A stretch of DNA of 64,000 bases from NCBI GenBank assembly GCA_964472015.1, contig CAYYIP010000003.1, forward strand, positions 124,001 through 188,000. Reading direction: 5' to 3'. Every line of letters begins with the position of its first letter. Within the stretch, counting starts at the first letter, position 1. The translations under genes and the position numbers were made by a program. The notes under the pieces are model-generated. The model searched no databases, was not told the origin of the DNA, and saw only the letters and a list, made by a program, of their open reading frames with translations. This document shows, one piece after another, positions 1 to 7,716 of this stretch. Source of the DNA: JAAYTD01 sp964472015. Its GTDB lineage: Bacteria > Bacteroidota > Ignavibacteria > Kapaibacteriales > UBA2268.

Positions 1-419
1 ATATTTTGAACAATTAATTGTCCAACCGGTAATTTAATATTATAAGTACCATAATTTATAAATTGTAATGAGATATTAATTATTATAGGAATAGTAAATA
101 ATGTAATTATACTACTTAGAGTTGTTAATATTATAGATAATGTAACATCCCCTTTGGCTAACATAGAAAATATGTTTGAAGAACTACCACCAGGCGAACA
201 AGAAATTAAAACTAATCCTATAAAAAATAAAGGTTCTAAATGAAATAATTTTCCTAAAAATATTGCAATAATTGGTAATATAATAATTTGTCCTATTAGT
301 CCAACAATTATAGGATTAGGATTATAAATAAAAGATTTAAATTCTTTTATATTGAGTTCAATTCCAAGTTCAAACATTAATAATGTAAGAATAGGTAGTA
401 CAATATATATTGTGTTCAT
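1..419 (-). CDS. Bile acid:sodium symporter (BASS) family transporter, 3'-truncated by window edge
   Basis: An open frame reads on the minus strand from an ATG at 419 to the window edge (about 139 residues). The translation is strongly hydrophobic, with several predicted membrane helices. At about residues 66-90 it has the stretch SCSPGGSSSNIFSMLAKGDV, which matches the conserved PGG-x-x-SN...AKGD region of BASS-type Na+-coupled solute carriers (seen, then family knowledge). The substrate cannot be told: family members carry bile acids, pantoate, pyruvate or other organic anions. Its start lies upstream of the end of the ABC-F gene on the opposite side of a short gap, in the same orientation. 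No Shine-Dalgarno is apparent. The C-terminal half lies outside the window. Confidence 0.85.
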   Translation of the reverse strand, partial: MNTIYIVLPILTLLMFELGIELNIKEFKSFIYNPNPIIVGLIGQIIILPIIAIFLGKLFHLEPLFFIGLVLISCSPGGSSSNIFSMLAKGDVTLSIILTTLSSIITLFTIPIIINISLQFINYGTYNIKLPVGQLIVQN

Positions 420-455
420 AATAATTTATTTATACAATGAAAATAATGTAAATAA

Positions 456-2411
456 TTATTTTAACATTTGTATCAATTGTTCTGATAAAGTTTCCCAAGT
501 ATGCATATTTTCATTTAATTCTTGTTTTAAAATTTTATATTCTTTTTGTTTTAATTTTATATTTTCTACGTTTGAAAAATAATCTGGTTGTGAAAATATA
601 TTTTCAATTTCAGATATTTGTTTTTCAATTTCAGATATTTGCTTTTCAATTTTTTCAATTTCTCTTTTTATTTTTGTTATATTTTTTTGTTTTTCTTTAC
701 TTTTTTCTCTATCTATTTGGGTTTTTGTTTTTTTTACTATATTACTTTTTTCTTTTGTATTTATACTATCTTTTATAGTATTTTTTTCTAATTCTGATAA
801 AAAGTTTATTCTATTTTTTTCAAGATAATAATTAATATTTCCGGGATATTCTTTTATATTTTTATTTTTAAATTCAATAGTTTTATTTGTTAGATCTTGT
901 AAAAAATCACGATCATGAGATACTATAACTAATGCTCCCTGAAAGTTATTTAGTGCATTTTTTAGAACTTGTTTTGATATAATATCAAGATGATTTGTTG
1001 GTTCATCAAAAATTAATAAATTTGATGGTTGTAAAAGCATTTTGCATAACGCAAGTCTCGCTTTTTCTCCGCCAGATAATACTTTTACTTTTTTATTAAC
1101 AGTATTTCCGCTAAATAAGAATGCACCAAGTAAAGTACGTATTTTAGTTCTTATGTTACCTCTTGCAATATGTTCGATAGTTTCAAATACTGTTAATTCT
1201 GAATCTAAAGAATCAGATTGATATTGAGCGTAATAACTAATAGAACTATTAATACTATATTTTATAATTCCTTTATAGTCTAATAATTTTGCTAATATTT
1301 TTGCTAATGTAGTTTTGCCTTCTCCATTTTTACCAACAAATGCAATTTTATCACCTCTTTCAATTACAAGATTTATATTATCTAATACTAAATTAGAATT
1401 ATAACTTTTTGACAATCCTATTGTTTCAAGTAATACTTTAGGATTGCGTTCGGGAATGGGCAATACAATATTTAATTTTGAAATATCTTCTTCTTCTACT
1501 TCAATTCTTTCAATTTTATCTAGTGCTTTAATTTTTGATTGCACTCTTGTAGCTAATGTTGCTTTATATCTAAAACGTTCTATATATCGTTCAGTTGCTT
1601 CTATTTGTTTTTGTTGGTTTTTATATGCAGTTAATTGCTGTTCACGTTGAATATTACGTGTTTCTAAGAATCTAGAATATGGAAGTGAAATATCATAAAT
1701 ATTTCCTAGAGATATTTCGATTGTTCTATTAGTTATAAAATCTAAAAAAAATTTGTCATGAGATACTATTATAACAGCTCCATTATAACTTTTTAAAAAT
1801 TGTTCAACCCACTGTATTGATTCTATATCAAGATGATTTGTTGGTTCATCTAATAATATACAATCGGGTCTAGATAATAAAATTTTTGCTATTTCTATTC
1901 GCATTTGCCAACCACCACTTAATTCTGAAACTTGTCTATAAAAAGCATTTCTTGTAAATCCAAGTCCTAATAAAATTTGTTCTATATTTGCTTCAGAAGT
2001 GTGTCCTCCTATTATGCGATATCTTTCTTCCGAATCACTTAAAAATTCTAATAATTTTAAATATTCAAGCGAATTATAATCAGTTCTTATGTTTATTTGT
2101 TTTGTAATTTCTTTTCGTTTTTCTTCTAATTCTTTGATTTCAACTAATGCTGTTGCAGCTTCTTCAAATACTGTTTTTAAGGAATTTGTTGTTAATTCTT
2201 GTGGTAAATAACCTATTTTGTAATTTTTTGCTGTTTTTATTGTACCACTTTCAGGGGATATGATACCTTTTATAATTTTTAATAGAGTTGTTTTTCCTGT
2301 ACCATTACGTCCTATAAGACCTATTTTGTCATTTGGCTTTATACTAAAAGAAATATTATTAAACAAATAAGTACCATTGAATTGAATTGATACATCAGAA
2401 ACTGTTAACAT
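456..2411 (-). CDS. ABC-F family ATPase (translation-factor type)
   Basis: 651 residues with two ABC cassettes and no membrane segments, the ABC-F layout. Cassette 1 has Walker A GRNGTGKT (34-41), signature LSGGWQMR (164-171) and DEPTNHLD near 188. Cassette 2 has GKNGEGKT (360-367), LSGGEKAR (445-452) and DEPTNHLD near 469. The charged linker (about 240-310) is the interdomain arm, and the last ~110 residues are a lysine/glutamate-rich coiled coil, as in Uup/ABCF3-like members. Known family members act on the ribosome (EttA, Uup, antibiotic-protection factors); a housekeeping role is inferred. Both Walker B regions look intact, so it should hydrolyse ATP. A 21-base tandem duplication lies in the coiled coil. 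It is separated from rny upstream by a terminator, so it probably has its own promoter. Confidence 0.93.
   Translation of the reverse strand: MLTVSDVSIQFNGTYLFNNISFSIKPNDKIGLIGRNGTGKTTLLKIIKGIISPESGTIKTAKNYKIGYLPQELTTNSLKTVFEEAATALVEIKELEEKRKEITKQINIRTDYNSLEYLKLLEFLSDSEERYRIIGGHTSEANIEQILLGLGFTRNAFYRQVSELSGGWQMRIEIAKILLSRPDCILLDEPTNHLDIESIQWVEQFLKSYNGAVIIVSHDKFFLDFITNRTIEISLGNIYDISLPYSRFLETRNIQREQQLTAYKNQQKQIEATERYIERFRYKATLATRVQSKIKALDKIERIEVEEEDISKLNIVLPIPERNPKVLLETIGLSKSYNSNLVLDNINLVIERGDKIAFVGKNGEGKTTLAKILAKLLDYKGIIKYSINSSISYYAQYQSDSLDSELTVFETIEHIARGNIRTKIRTLLGAFLFSGNTVNKKVKVLSGGEKARLALCKMLLQPSNLLIFDEPTNHLDIISKQVLKNALNNFQGALVIVSHDRDFLQDLTNKTIEFKNKNIKEYPGNINYYLEKNRINFLSELEKNTIKDSINTKEKSNIVKKTKTQIDREKSKEKQKNITKIKREIEKIEKQISEIEKQISEIENIFSQPDYFSNVENIKLKQKEYKILKQELNENMHTWETLSEQLIQMLK
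601..642. repeat. Two-copy 21-bp tandem repeat inside the ABC-F coiled coil
   Basis: Positions 601-621 and 622-642 are near-identical 21-base units, followed by a partial third unit. On the minus strand they encode a repeated KQISEIE heptad in the C-terminal coiled coil. The unit is a multiple of three and adds exactly one heptad, so copy changes stay in frame. Confidence 0.85.
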
Positions 2412-2479
2412 AGTCGTTATATAATTTGTATGAGAGGTAAAATTTATTATTTTTATTAAAAATTAATAATTTTTTTATA

Positions 2480-2512
2480 AAAAAGGCTACAATTATTTTG
2501 TGTAGCCTTTTT
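2480..2512 (-). terminator. Rho-independent terminator after rny
   Basis: A 12-bp perfect stem (2480-2491 with 2501-2512, core ggctac/gtagcc) with a 9-base loop and U-rich flanks on both sides. It lies just downstream of the rny stop and upstream of the ABC-F start, so it ends the zapA-6S-rny transcript. Confidence 0.85.
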
Positions 2513-2537
2513 ATATTATAAGTATTCTTATAGTCAA

Positions 2538-4094
2538 TTATTTTGCAGTAGCTATACTACGAAACTCACGAATTACTGTAACTTTAATTTGGCCTGGATA
2601 CTCTAATTCAGATTCTATTTTTTTTGCAATATCATTTGCTATAAGATTAGTTTGTATATCATCTAATTTATCGGGTTCAACAATAACTCTAATTTCTCTT
2701 CCTGCTTGAATAGCAAATGTCTTACCAACTCCATCAAAACTATCTCCAATGTTTTCTAATTTTTCTAAACGTTTTATATAATTTTCTACTGATTCTCTAC
2801 GAGCACCTGGTCTAGCACCACTTATACTATCGGCAACTTGTACTATAACAGAATATAGTGTTTCATGTTCTATATCTTCATGATGGGCACCAATTGCATT
2901 AATAATAATATTATTTTCTTTATATTTTTTTGCTAATTCCATTCCAAGAATAGCATGCGGTCCTTCTATTTCTTTATCAACACATTTTCCAATGTCATGT
3001 AATATAGCTGCACGTTTAGCTAATTTTGTATCAAGTTTTAGTTCTGAGGCTATAATTCCTGCTAAATATGCTACTTCAATTGAATGACTTAGTAAGTTCT
3101 GTCCATAACTAGTTCTATATCTCATACGTCCTATAAATTTTATTAATTCGTTATGCATATTATGTAGTCCTAATTCTAAAATAATATTTTCACCTTCTTT
3201 AAATATAGCTTCTTCTAGTTCTTTTTTTGTTTTATTTACAACTTCTTCTATACGTGATGGGTGAATACGTCCATCCAACATTAGTTTTTCTAAAGCTTTT
3301 TTTGCAACTTCTCTACGTAAAGGATCATAGCCTGATATTACTACTGCTTCTGGAGTATCATCTATTATTAAATCAACACCCGTAGCACTTTCAAAAGATC
3401 TAATATTTCTTCCTTCACGACCTATTATTCTACCTTTCATTTCTTCATTATCAAGATTTACAACAGAAACGGTATTTTCTATACAAGTATCAGCTGCTGC
3501 ACGTTGTATTGCTGTAAGTATAATATTTTGAGATTCTTTTGTTGCAGTTATTTTAGCTTCTTCTCTTATAAGATTAATTGCTTTTGCGGCTTCTATCTTA
3601 GCTTCATTTTTTAATGTTTCCATTAGTTGTTTTTTGGCTTCTTCTTTTGATAGTTGAGCAATTTTTTCAAGTTTTGCACGTTGTCCTTTTACTAATGTTG
3701 CAATTTCTTCATTTTTTTCTTTTAATTTCTCTTCTAATTTTTTTAATTCGTTTTCAAATTCAATAATTGAATGTTCTTTTTTTTGTAATAATTCATTACG
3801 TTGTTTTAAATTTTCTTCTTTTTGTTTTAATTGATTGTCTGTTTGCTGTAATTTTGTTTTTTTTAACTGAACTTCAGATTCAAATTCAAGTTTCTTTCTA
3901 GAAAATTCTTCTTTTATTTCAAGAAGTTTTTCTTTTTGCATTGCATTGGCATTTTTTGTTGCAGTTTCTAAAAAAGATTTTGATTTATCTTCGGCTTCTT
4001 TTATTTTACTTAATACTACTTTGTTTCCTAAATAATATGAAAAAACAAAACCTAATAATAAACCTGCAATAGTTCCTATTATAATTATTACCAT
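2538..4094 (-). CDS. rny: Ribonuclease Y
   Basis: 518 residues with the full RNase Y architecture: an N-terminal membrane helix (about 2-22), a long coiled coil (about 25-190), a KH domain with GRIIGREGRNIR at 221-232, and an HD domain with the catalytic HD pair in HDIGK (366-370). It is a membrane-anchored endoribonuclease that starts mRNA decay in bacteria where RNase E is not the main enzyme. Length and motifs are typical of the family. Synteny with zapA and a 6S-like RNA on the same strand fits the arrangement I recall from Bacteroidota. The start is the ATG immediately before the membrane helix, with no Shine-Dalgarno. Confidence 0.97.
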   Translation of the reverse strand: MVIIIIGTIAGLLLGFVFSYYLGNKVVLSKIKEAEDKSKSFLETATKNANAMQKEKLLEIKEEFSRKKLEFESEVQLKKTKLQQTDNQLKQKEENLKQRNELLQKKEHSIIEFENELKKLEEKLKEKNEEIATLVKGQRAKLEKIAQLSKEEAKKQLMETLKNEAKIEAAKAINLIREEAKITATKESQNIILTAIQRAAADTCIENTVSVVNLDNEEMKGRIIGREGRNIRSFESATGVDLIIDDTPEAVVISGYDPLRREVAKKALEKLMLDGRIHPSRIEEVVNKTKKELEEAIFKEGENIILELGLHNMHNELIKFIGRMRYRTSYGQNLLSHSIEVAYLAGIIASELKLDTKLAKRAAILHDIGKCVDKEIEGPHAILGMELAKKYKENNIIINAIGAHHEDIEHETLYSVIVQVADSISGARPGARRESVENYIKRLEKLENIGDSFDGVGKTFAIQAGREIRVIVEPDKLDDIQTNLIANDIAKKIESELEYPGQIKVTVIREFRSIATAK

Positions 4095-4438
4095 TATAAA
4101 AACCTTAAAATTATATTTTTATTATAACTATAAATTTAAAAATAATTATATTATATAATAAAAATTTATATTAATATAAAAATTGAATAAATTTAATTTT
4201 TTTGAATAGGATAAAATTATTAATGACTTTATAAAGTGAGGTCAAGAAATGTTTATAAAATTATAAATATGAGTAATATAATATATTAAATAAATATTTT
4301 ATTAAAATTATTTTGAACTTTTTATTTATTATAAATATCAGAATGAATAAAATAATATAATTTTATATTCTAATTGTTTTATTTTTATAAAAACACATCT
4401 TACTAATACAGGAATTTATATTAATAAAAAATATAATT
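4095..4438. other. Intergenic AT-rich stretch between rny and the 6S-like RNA
   Basis: About 340 bases of extremely AT-rich sequence. It contains no open frame of coding character and no convincing hairpin-plus-U-tract. It probably holds the rny leader and the 3' end of the upstream RNA. I found no clear -33/-7 promoter on the minus strand here, which suggests that rny may be read from the zapA promoter. Confidence 0.5.
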
Positions 4439-4612
4439 ATCCTAAGGCTAATAGAACCTCCCTAACAATGCGGGAACCATCTGCTAATTTCAAACGTCCA
4501 CTGGAATTATTCATTCTCTCGTAAGATGAGGCCTGTTTTAGAAAAGCAACGAATAAGTTCCCTAGTAATTAAAATTATAGTTCTTTTAGTTTATGGGTAA
4601 TAGTAAGATGCT
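4438..4612 (-). ncRNA. ssrS: 6S RNA-like regulatory RNA
   Basis: A block of higher GC than its surroundings that is not coding in any frame, lying directly after zapA. Read on the minus strand it folds as a closing stem (4580-4589 with 4448-4457, one mismatch), an inner stem gggaac/gttccc (4557-4562 with 4472-4477), a large open middle and a short apical hairpin. This is the open-bubble shape of 6S RNA, which binds housekeeping RNA polymerase. 6S RNA also follows zapA in Proteobacteria (ssrS). The ends are approximate; the 3' end runs into a T-rich stretch near 4430. The call rests on context and fold, not on an alignment. Confidence 0.6.
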
Positions 4613-4623
4613 TTATATTATAA

Positions 4624-4929
4624 TTAATCTATATTTATAGTATTTAAATTTGTTTCAATAAAATTAGTTATTTTATTTATTTCGTCTATAATTTTATTTT
4701 CTTGAGCTATAAAATATCTGTCATTTTTTAATGAACTTTCTGCTATATTTAATGCTGCTAAAGTTGTTTTAGTTAGAAAAGGCATTGTTTCACTGCCAAT
4801 ACTTTTTTCAGAAACTTCTTTTATTTTTTGATTTACAACTTCTGTAGCTTTACGCATTAATTCCTCATTTTCTCCTTTAACACTGTACTCTTTATTTCCA
4901 ATTACTATTGTTAATGATGTCATAGACAT
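4624..4929 (-). CDS. zapA: Cell division protein ZapA
   Basis: 101 residues, the normal ZapA length. The N-terminal half matches the ZapA fold (TIVIGNKEYSVKG...EELMRKATEVVNQKI) and the C-terminal half is an alpha-helical coiled coil. ZapA binds FtsZ and stabilises the division ring. A well-placed TTTG-N20-TATATTTG promoter lies upstream (4961-4992). The gene heads a minus-strand group with the 6S-like RNA and rny. No Shine-Dalgarno is seen. Confidence 0.88.
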   Translation of the reverse strand: MSMTSLTIVIGNKEYSVKGENEELMRKATEVVNQKIKEVSEKSIGSETMPFLTKTTLAALNIAESSLKNDRYFIAQENKIIDEINKITNFIETNLNTINID

Positions 4930-4960
4930 ATTTTTATCCTAATTCTAAACTATATTTGTA

Positions 4961-4992
4961 CAAATATAAAAATTTTGTTTAAAATAAACAAA
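4961..4992 (-). promoter_or_regulatory. Bacteroidota-type promoter for zapA
   Basis: On the minus strand there is a -33 TTTG (4989-4992), exactly 20 bases, then a -7 TATATTTG (4961-4968), matching TAnnTTTG. The gene starts 31 bases downstream. Confidence 0.7.
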
Positions 4993-5041
4993 CTATTTTT
5001 ATATTTTATAAATTTCTATTTATTTTAATTAATAAAAATTA

Positions 5042-5140
5042 AAAAGCCAAGCTTACCAAAGTACTCTACAGACAAACTAACCGATGCTTCCTTCCGGACC
5101 TGACGGAGTTGGGTTTGCTATAGCTACTGGAGCTTGGCCT
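5042..5140 (-). ncRNA. ffs: Signal recognition particle RNA (small 4.5S type)
   Basis: Read on the minus strand, this contains the conserved apical SRP loop GTCAGGTCCGGAAGGAAGCA (about 5089-5108), the binding site for Ffh. Complementary ends gccaagct/agcttggc (5131-5138 with 5046-5053) close the long hairpin, and a T-run at 5041-5045 follows the stem on the minus strand and acts as a terminator. The length of about 97 nt fits the small bacterial form without an Alu domain. The RNA partners with Ffh/FtsY in co-translational membrane targeting. Confidence 0.95.
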
Positions 5141-5183
5141 ATTTTAACACTATATTTTATAATAATATTTGCAAACTGAGATA

Positions 5184-5215
5184 CAAAAATAAGTATAAAA
5201 AAAATAAAATCCAAA
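5184..5215 (-). promoter_or_regulatory. Bacteroidota-type promoter for SRP RNA
   Basis: Minus-strand TTTG (5212-5215), exactly 20 bases, then TATTTTTG (5184-5191). A start about 5 bases downstream would leave a leader of roughly 40 nt before the SRP helix, so the primary transcript may be trimmed at its 5' end. Confidence 0.65.
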
Positions 5216-5303
5216 TTATTTTTTACGTATTAATATTAGAATAATTAAATTCAAATGTATAAGTAACAAATAGTTAATTATAATTAAAGTTTAATTTTTT
5301 ATT

Positions 5304-6245
5304 TTAATTTATATTTATTAAATCAATTTTATTATTACATTTGTCAATAAATATTTCATGTAAAGATGGAGCTTCGATTACAAATTTAGTAATATTTAAA
5401 TTTCTATTTATTTGTTCTATAAAATTACGTTTATTAAAATTATTATTTTTTACTTTTAAAGTTATACGATTTTTTATTGTATTTATAATTTCTATATCTT
5501 CATAATAATTTATGTTGAAATAATTATTTATATCAAAATCATTTATTTCTTCAAATTCTAATATTATTATATTTTTTGAATAAGATTTTTTTATATCTAA
5601 AATACTTCCATTTAAAATTACTTTTCCTTTGTTAAGCATACAAACTGAATTGCATAATTCTTCTGTATGTGCCATAATGTGAGTAGATAAAATAAATGTT
5701 TTTCCAAGTGAACGTTGCTCTAAAATAATATTTTTTAACAACTCCATATTTACAGGATCTAGTCCTGAAAACGGTTCGTCTAATATTATAAAATCTGGTG
5801 AATTGATAAGTGCTATAATAAATTGTATTTTTTGTTGCATCCCTTTTGATAATTCTTTTATTTTTTTATTTATCCATTTTTCAGCTTCTAGTTTTTCTAA
5901 CCATTTCATTGCACTATTTCGTGCTTCTTTATTAGACATTCCTTTTAATCTTCCAAAATATATTAAATGTTCTAAGACTTTTAGTTTTTTATAAAGTCCA
6001 CGTTCTTCTGGTAAATAACCTATACGGTTTTGTAAAATATTATTTATTGGCTGTCCAAATAATGTTATTTTTCCGCTATCAGGGATTAAAATATTACATA
6101 TAATTCGTAGAAGAGTTGTTTTTCCGGCACCATTTGGACCTATTAATCCAAAAATTGTACCTTTTTGTATTGTAAAGGATATATTATTATTTGCTATGTT
6201 ATTATTAAAATATTTCGTTATATTTTGTATATTTAATATTTCCAT
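5304..6245 (-). CDS. ABC-2-type transporter ATP-binding subunit (NatA/YhaQ-like), no adjacent permease
   Basis: 313 residues. A single ABC domain occupies about the first 220 residues, with Walker A GPNGAGKTT near 35-43, a signature-like LSKGMQQK, Walker B FIILDEPFSGLD and the H-loop STHI. The tail (about 225-313) resembles the C-terminal extension of CcmA/NatA-type exporters (DUF4162-like). Such subunits normally sit beside an ABC-2 membrane partner. Here the next gene downstream is the SRP RNA and the one upstream is murG on the other strand, so the partner is either elsewhere or lost. The signature is SKGMQQK rather than SGGxxxR, which is common in this subfamily. The substrate is unknown. 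Confidence 0.88.
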   Translation of the reverse strand: MEILNIQNITKYFNNNIANNNISFTIQKGTIFGLIGPNGAGKTTLLRIICNILIPDSGKITLFGQPINNILQNRIGYLPEERGLYKKLKVLEHLIYFGRLKGMSNKEARNSAMKWLEKLEAEKWINKKIKELSKGMQQKIQFIIALINSPDFIILDEPFSGLDPVNMELLKNIILEQRSLGKTFILSTHIMAHTEELCNSVCMLNKGKVILNGSILDIKKSYSKNIIILEFEEINDFDINNYFNINYYEDIEIINTIKNRITLKVKNNNFNKRNFIEQINRNLNITKFVIEAPSLHEIFIDKCNNKIDLININ

Positions 6246-6348
6246 ATTATTTATTGTATATTATTTTGCTAATTTTTTGAATGATAATTCTTTAAAATAC
6301 AAATAATAATAATTTTTTTTATTATAAAATTATATAAAAATTTATTTT

Positions 6349-6380
6349 TTTGTATTTAAATTTATGAATTTGTAAATTTG
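6349..6380 (+). promoter_or_regulatory. Bacteroidota-type promoter for murG
   Basis: TTTG at 6349-6352, exactly 20 bases, then TAAATTTG at 6373-6380. The murG start follows 47 bases later. Confidence 0.7.
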
Positions 6381-6427
6381 TAAAAAATATATTTAGATTT
6401 AAAATATTTTATTTTCAGATTAATAGG

Positions 6428-7513
6428 ATGAAAAAAATATTAGTTGCTGCAGGCGGAACAGGTGGACATCTTTTTCCAGCTTTAGCAGTTGTTGAAACTT
6501 TAAAGAGTAAATTAAAAGATGAAGTAAATTTTATTTTTTTTGGATGTCCTGACAAAATAGAAGGTAGGATTGTACCTTTGTTAGGTTATGAATTTTATGA
6601 AACTAATTTATGTGGAGTTTCTAAATTATTATCGTTAGATGGATTAAAATTACTATTTAAAATTATAAAAGAGATAATAAGATTAAAAAGTTTCATAAAA
6701 AAACAAAATATAGACGCAGTTTTATGTGCTGGTGCATATTTGAGTATACCAGTAGGTATCGCTTCTAAATTATTAAATCGGAAATTATTTTTAATGGAAT
6801 CTAATGTAAATATTGGTAAGGCTAATAAATTTTTAGCATGTAGTGCAGATATTATTTTTACATCTTTTGAACAGACTAAAAACTATTTATCAAAAAATAT
6901 TCAAAAAAAAATAATACTATCAGGTAATCCTATTAGAAATTCTATATTAAAAGCTAAAACAAGAGAGGAAGCATTTAAAAAATTTGAATTAAAAGACGAT
7001 AAACCAGTCGTTTTAATTTTTGGAGGAAGTCTTGGTGCACAATCAATAAATAATGCTGTAATAGATAATTTAAATAATTTTTCTAATAAAGAATATCAGA
7101 TACTTTGGCAATGCGGAAATGCAAATAAATTATCAGTTTTATTGCCGGAAAATGTAAAACTTGTTAATTTTATAGATGATATGGGTGTTGCATATGCAAT
7201 AGCTGATTTAGTAGTATCACGTGCAGGGGCAACTTCTGTTGCAGAAATATGTACAGTTGGTAAGCCATCTATTTTAATTCCTTTACCTTCCGCATCAAAT
7301 AATGAACAATATCTTAATGCGAAAGAAATGAATGCGAAGGGGGCATCTATTATTATTGAAAATTCAGTTATTAGCGAGAAACTGTTTTTATTAATTGATC
7401 AATTAATAAATGATAAATCTATGTTAATAACAATGTCTAATAATGCTGCTTTATTAGGTCATACTAATGCAAGTGAAGTAATTTCTAATGAAATAATAAA
7501 TGTTCTCATTTAA
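6428..7513 (+). CDS. murG: UDP-GlcNAc:undecaprenyl-PP-MurNAc-pentapeptide GlcNAc transferase MurG
   Basis: 361 residues, GT28 fold. The N-terminal GGTGGHLFPA loop (9-18) and the C-domain motif GGSLGAQSIN (about 200) are both hallmarks, as is the SRAGATSVAEI...PLPSASNNEQ donor-binding region. The enzyme makes lipid II on the inner face of the cytoplasmic membrane. It stands alone, not in a mur/fts (dcw) cluster, and is driven by its own -33/-7 promoter. Length and motifs are complete. Confidence 0.97.
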   Translation: MKKILVAAGGTGGHLFPALAVVETLKSKLKDEVNFIFFGCPDKIEGRIVPLLGYEFYETNLCGVSKLLSLDGLKLLFKIIKEIIRLKSFIKKQNIDAVLCAGAYLSIPVGIASKLLNRKLFLMESNVNIGKANKFLACSADIIFTSFEQTKNYLSKNIQKKIILSGNPIRNSILKAKTREEAFKKFELKDDKPVVLIFGGSLGAQSINNAVIDNLNNFSNKEYQILWQCGNANKLSVLLPENVKLVNFIDDMGVAYAIADLVVSRAGATSVAEICTVGKPSILIPLPSASNNEQYLNAKEMNAKGASIIIENSVISEKLFLLIDQLINDKSMLITMSNNAALLGHTNASEVISNEIINVLI

Positions 7514-7716
7514 ATTTATTTTATTTAAAATGAAGGACGATATTAGTTTTTATTGTTATAAAGGTTTATTTTATTTTTGTAAAAATAAAAAAATTATAAA
7601 ATATTAAATATTCATTTTTTTTTATTATTTTAGTAAAATAGTATATAAATATTTTATTTATATTAGTTATTTATCAAAATTTATTATATTTTCTATATTT
7701 TAATTTAGAGTTATAA

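Noticed and set aside
352..582. Plus-strand 76-codon open frame
   Set aside because: Lies antisense to the BASS and ABC-F genes; low-complexity Phe/Ile/Asn composition typical of shadow frames.
7530..7607. 25-codon frame between murG and speA
   Set aside because: No ribosome site, no domain, and composition equal to the surrounding non-coding DNA.
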